A stretch of 33,250 nt of DNA. Origin: an uncultured Saprospiraceae bacterium. Lineage in GTDB: Bacteria > Bacteroidota > Bacteroidia > Chitinophagales > Saprospiraceae. A program made the position numbers and the translations under genes. The notes below the pieces were generated by a model. The model saw only the letters and a program-made list of their open reading frames with translations, was not told the DNA's origin and did not search any database. Of the stretch, positions 32,001 through 33,250 are shown piece by piece (position 1 is the first letter of the stretch; the number at the start of each line of letters is the position of its first letter). The DNA lies in assembly GCA_938007965.1 (NCBI GenBank), contig CALLMH010000051.1, positions 1 to 33,250 on the forward strand. Direction: 5' to 3'.

Positions 32001-33250
32001 TGTAGTTGTCTCTTCTAATGTAAGAGAATAAGACCATAAAAACTCTTCTTCACCGAAGTCAAGGAATGTGTTTTCATTATCATCACCTTCTACATATTCT
32101 GGACTATCTACAGTTAATGTATCAGGAAGTAAGTTATCTACAAAATTGATATTTCTGAACTGAAGTCCTTCCAATCCATTAACCATTCGTATTGCTACTT
32201 CATAATTAACTTCTTCTCCTGGACATATAGTGTCTCTATCCGATGTCTTGTCGATGTTGAATACTACACCGAAGTAATTCGATGGATCTTCATCTTCAAC
32301 AGTTTCCCCTACCGGTTCACCTGAGTTAGGATCGATAGGCTGACCTGTTACAGTTGCAAGGTTAGTATATTGACCCATCATTGCTATCGATGTAAGAGTA
32401 CAAGTATCACTCTCACCCACAGCTAATGATTCTATCATACACACTTCACCTTCCATGTCATCTAAAACAGTTACGTTGATTAGATCTACATTACCATTGT
32501 TTGTAACAACATATTCCCAATTAACATCTACTTCTGTTCCATCAAAGAAAGGAATAAATGTACCTGGTGCAGTATCAGAATCTTTACCGTTCGTTGATTT
32601 CTCTACTTCAACAACTGCATTGATCAATTCTTCTACGAAGTCGTTATCTGCATCATCTTCTCCTGCGTCAACTGTTACAGGTATCTCATCATTAGGTGCT
32701 GCTCCATCGTCACCATCAGGATCTGGAGTAGTATCTGTATCACTAACATCAAAGAATCCTGTAGGGTCCTCCTCTGTTACCGTGTAATCACCTGGCTCAA
32801 CTCCTGTAAATTCATAGTTACCATCTTCGTCTGTTGTCGTAGTTGCTACTTCTTCTCCATTCTCATCAAGAAGTGTAATCACTACATCTTCTAGCGGAGT
32901 ATTCGGATCATCTGCATTATCAACTGTTACACTTCCGCTGATTGTTCCTAGCTCCTCATCTACGAAGTCATTATTCATATCATCTTCACCTGGCTCTACT
33001 GTTACTGGTATTGTGTTATCCACAACATCATCACCATCTGTAGCATCCTCTGGTGTAGTATCATTATCACTTATTGACTGACTATCCGCTGGATCTTCTG
33101 TTACTACTATGTAGTCTCCTGGCTCCACTCCTTCGAATGTGAAGTTTCCTTCTTCATCCGTTGTCGTTGTCGCTACTTCTTCTCCATTCTCATCGAGTAG
33201 TGTTACTGTAACGCCATCTTGTGGTGCATCTCCTTCGTCGTCATTGTCTG
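29001..33250 (-). CDS. Giant SdrD-B-repeat adhesin with T9SS sorting domain (5' end outside window)
   Basis: The frame is open to the right edge, so at least 1415 codons are present and the start is missing. From the N-terminal side: two near-identical CNA-B/SdrD-like repeats (EEVATTTTDEDGNYEFTGVE type, 327-bp period), then two DUF11/DUF7507-like beta domains (KSTNGKDSDTAPG, DKTSDRDTICPGEEVNYEV). Next come six SdrD-B-like modules starting near 31895, 31530, 31165, 30775, 30330 and 29950, each opening GNFVW-x-D-x-N/D-x-N/D-G and carrying Ca-loop-like DLDGDGVQDADE segments and a DGFYIFEGLVPGNY strand. A fibronectin-like linker (SWATASEINSDYYIVERS) and an 84-residue sorting domain (VYPNPAYRFVNINI ... 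GTYIVRITSG ... KILVLNR) end it. It should be an acidic, calcium-stiffened surface adhesin exported by T9SS. A strong terminator follows. Confidence 0.92.
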   Translation of the reverse strand, partial: DNDDEGDAPQDGVTVTLLDENGEEVATTTTDEEGNFTFEGVEPGDYIVVTEDPADSQSISDNDTTPEDATDGDDVVDNTIPVTVEPGEDDMNNDFVDEELGTISGSVTVDNADDPNTPLEDVVITLLDENGEEVATTTTDEDGNYEFTGVEPGDYTVTEEDPTGFFDVSDTDTTPDPDGDDGAAPNDEIPVTVDAGEDDADNDFVEELINAVVEVEKSTNGKDSDTAPGTFIPFFDGTEVDVNWEYVVTNNGNVDLINVTVLDDMEGEVCMIESLAVGESDTCTLTSIAMMGQYTNLATVTGQPIDPNSGEPVGETVEDEDPSNYFGVVFNIDKTSDRDTICPGEEVNYEVAIRMVNGLEGLQFRNINFVDNLLPDTLTVDSPEYVEGDDNENTFLDFGEEEFLWSYSLTLEETTTNIVMDMFDLYFEGDSIQAVMASDTAVVVADPSICASLGDFIFVDDNVNGIQDEEEEGLEGVIVNLLDGDGEPVLDDEGNPIVTTTDEDGFYIFEGLLAGDYQIEVEFPDDYLATVSNQGDDELDSDLDQDGLSEVVTISLGDQNLTVDGGLVLPASIGNFVWEDLDGDGVQDADEPGLPNVQVELSGTDIYGEEVFETMFTDEDGFYIFEGLVPGNYVLTILLEEPFTFTTQDSAEGDDASDSDANPTNGILTGDNGEDLVSNEENLTFDAGVVSLAQLGNFVWFDANNNGIQDEDEDGLNGVEVILYEDLDGDGVIDDIRDITTTTTNDGRDGYYQFTELVPGDYQVEFVTTDDQVLTVPDVNGFATDADDEDIDSDANPETGLSHVITLMSGDSDQRIDAGIFEELSLGNFVWNDVNNDGFFDESEEGIANVQLALWIDMNGNGLPDMNTGRTELTDADGFYLFEDLVPGNYVVQVVPQNLEPGGFLEEFETSTGNGQPTDPDDNVNNDDDGYDPNLGIGIISTAIELISRDEPTDDGDTDPNSNLTVDFGFFNDAKLGNYVWNDVNGNGIQDADDLGINGVTVNLYDANDPTTPIATTVTGENPDNATLQGYYLFEGLIPGDYFVEFITPEGNIITEANAAIGDELDSDVDGSNGPGTTATIELSEGEEDLTVDAGFYMSAKVGNYVWIDDMNAGDQDSQDDFDTGINGVTVNLYKTSDLITPVRTMMTTDGPDGRSGYYLFEDLEIGDYVIEVEKPEDFSFVVPNVGDDTVDSDIVDFFQGRTLDFTVNPGDCIEDIDAGLRLPVLPVEWMYIRGEWLENRDVNQISWATASEINSDYYIVERSYENEGFEDIGRVDSKGNTLSVTEYSFDDEDIDRDGQYYYRLRQVDLDGTIDYSDIVVITIARKGEFASNVYPNPAYRFVNINIETSELTDVQASILDISGKLVMNNVISGDVPAGKSEIRVPLDELPAGTYIVRITSGESVYNHKILVLNR
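32784..32885 (-). repeat. Coding direct repeat, copy A
   Basis: About 100 bp encoding DENGEEVATTTTDEDGNYEF and GVEPGDY, nearly identical to 33111-33212 at an offset of exactly 327 bp (109 codons). The second half of the unit varies more. Confidence 0.7.
33111..33212 (-). repeat. Coding direct repeat, copy B
   Basis: Partner of 32784-32885. It encodes DENGEEVATTTTDEEGNFTF and GVEPGDY. The array probably continues beyond the window edge, since the sequence entering at 33250 is still in the same type of repeat. Confidence 0.7.

Noticed and set aside
29001-33250. CRISPR-like periodic repeats in the right arm
   Set aside because: The periodicity is in frame and encodes SdrD-B-like protein modules; there are no short conserved repeats with unique spacers.

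Overview
The window looks like chromosomal DNA of a Bacteroidota bacterium, most likely from the Saprospiria/Saprospiraceae side (that placement is inference). The signs are several secreted proteins with type IX secretion (T9SS) C-terminal sorting domains, SdrD-B-like adhesin repeats, a ribosomal protein S16 with a long Ala/Glu tail, -7 promoter elements of the TAnnTTTG type, start codons without clear Shine-Dalgarno sequences, an AT-rich composition, and the futalosine menaquinone enzyme MqnE. I found no rRNA, tRNA, CRISPR array or transposase gene.

Layout. 1-3.3 kb: a repeat-like non-coding stretch, a FemAB/GNAT-type acyltransferase, a lipoprotein that looks like a catalytically dead family I pyrophosphatase, and a DUF6438-type lipoprotein ending in a subtilisin-propeptide-like module. 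A 27-codon ORF with a strong terminator follows. 3.4-10.9 kb is mostly housekeeping: a Cys/Met-metabolism PLP enzyme, a double-NBD peptide ABC ATPase, an AAA ATPase preceded by a 14-bp iterated operator-like array, mqnE, ilvE, and a small orphan protein that may be a distant DNA polymerase III psi subunit. 11-13.6 kb: a tandem repeat, a helical protein of unknown function, and rpsP with its own promoter and terminator.

13.6-21.6 kb is a block of secreted proteins, all on the minus strand, and partly decaying. It holds a T9SS protein cut by one in-frame TAG, an intact 700-aa T9SS protein, a frame-broken T9SS remnant with a (GTTT)n tract in its signal-peptide region, a lipoprotein alpha/beta hydrolase, and a beta-helix protein that ends without a sorting domain. 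21.8-28.4 kb: a Tas-like aldo-keto reductase, a three-module kinase/M23/class III aminotransferase fusion, an outer-membrane barrel protein and a gamma-glutamyltransferase homologue. 28.4-33.25 kb: a repeat-bearing intergenic region, a strong terminator, and the 3' part of a giant SdrD-B-repeat T9SS adhesin that runs off the right edge.

No single operon-encoded new system is evident. The most unusual items are the degenerate pyrophosphatase lipoprotein, the single-nonsense T9SS gene, the tetranucleotide-tract pseudogene, the iterated operator before the AAA ATPase, the small ORF plus terminator before the PLP enzyme, and a dispersed repeat present in opposite orientations 17 kb apart.
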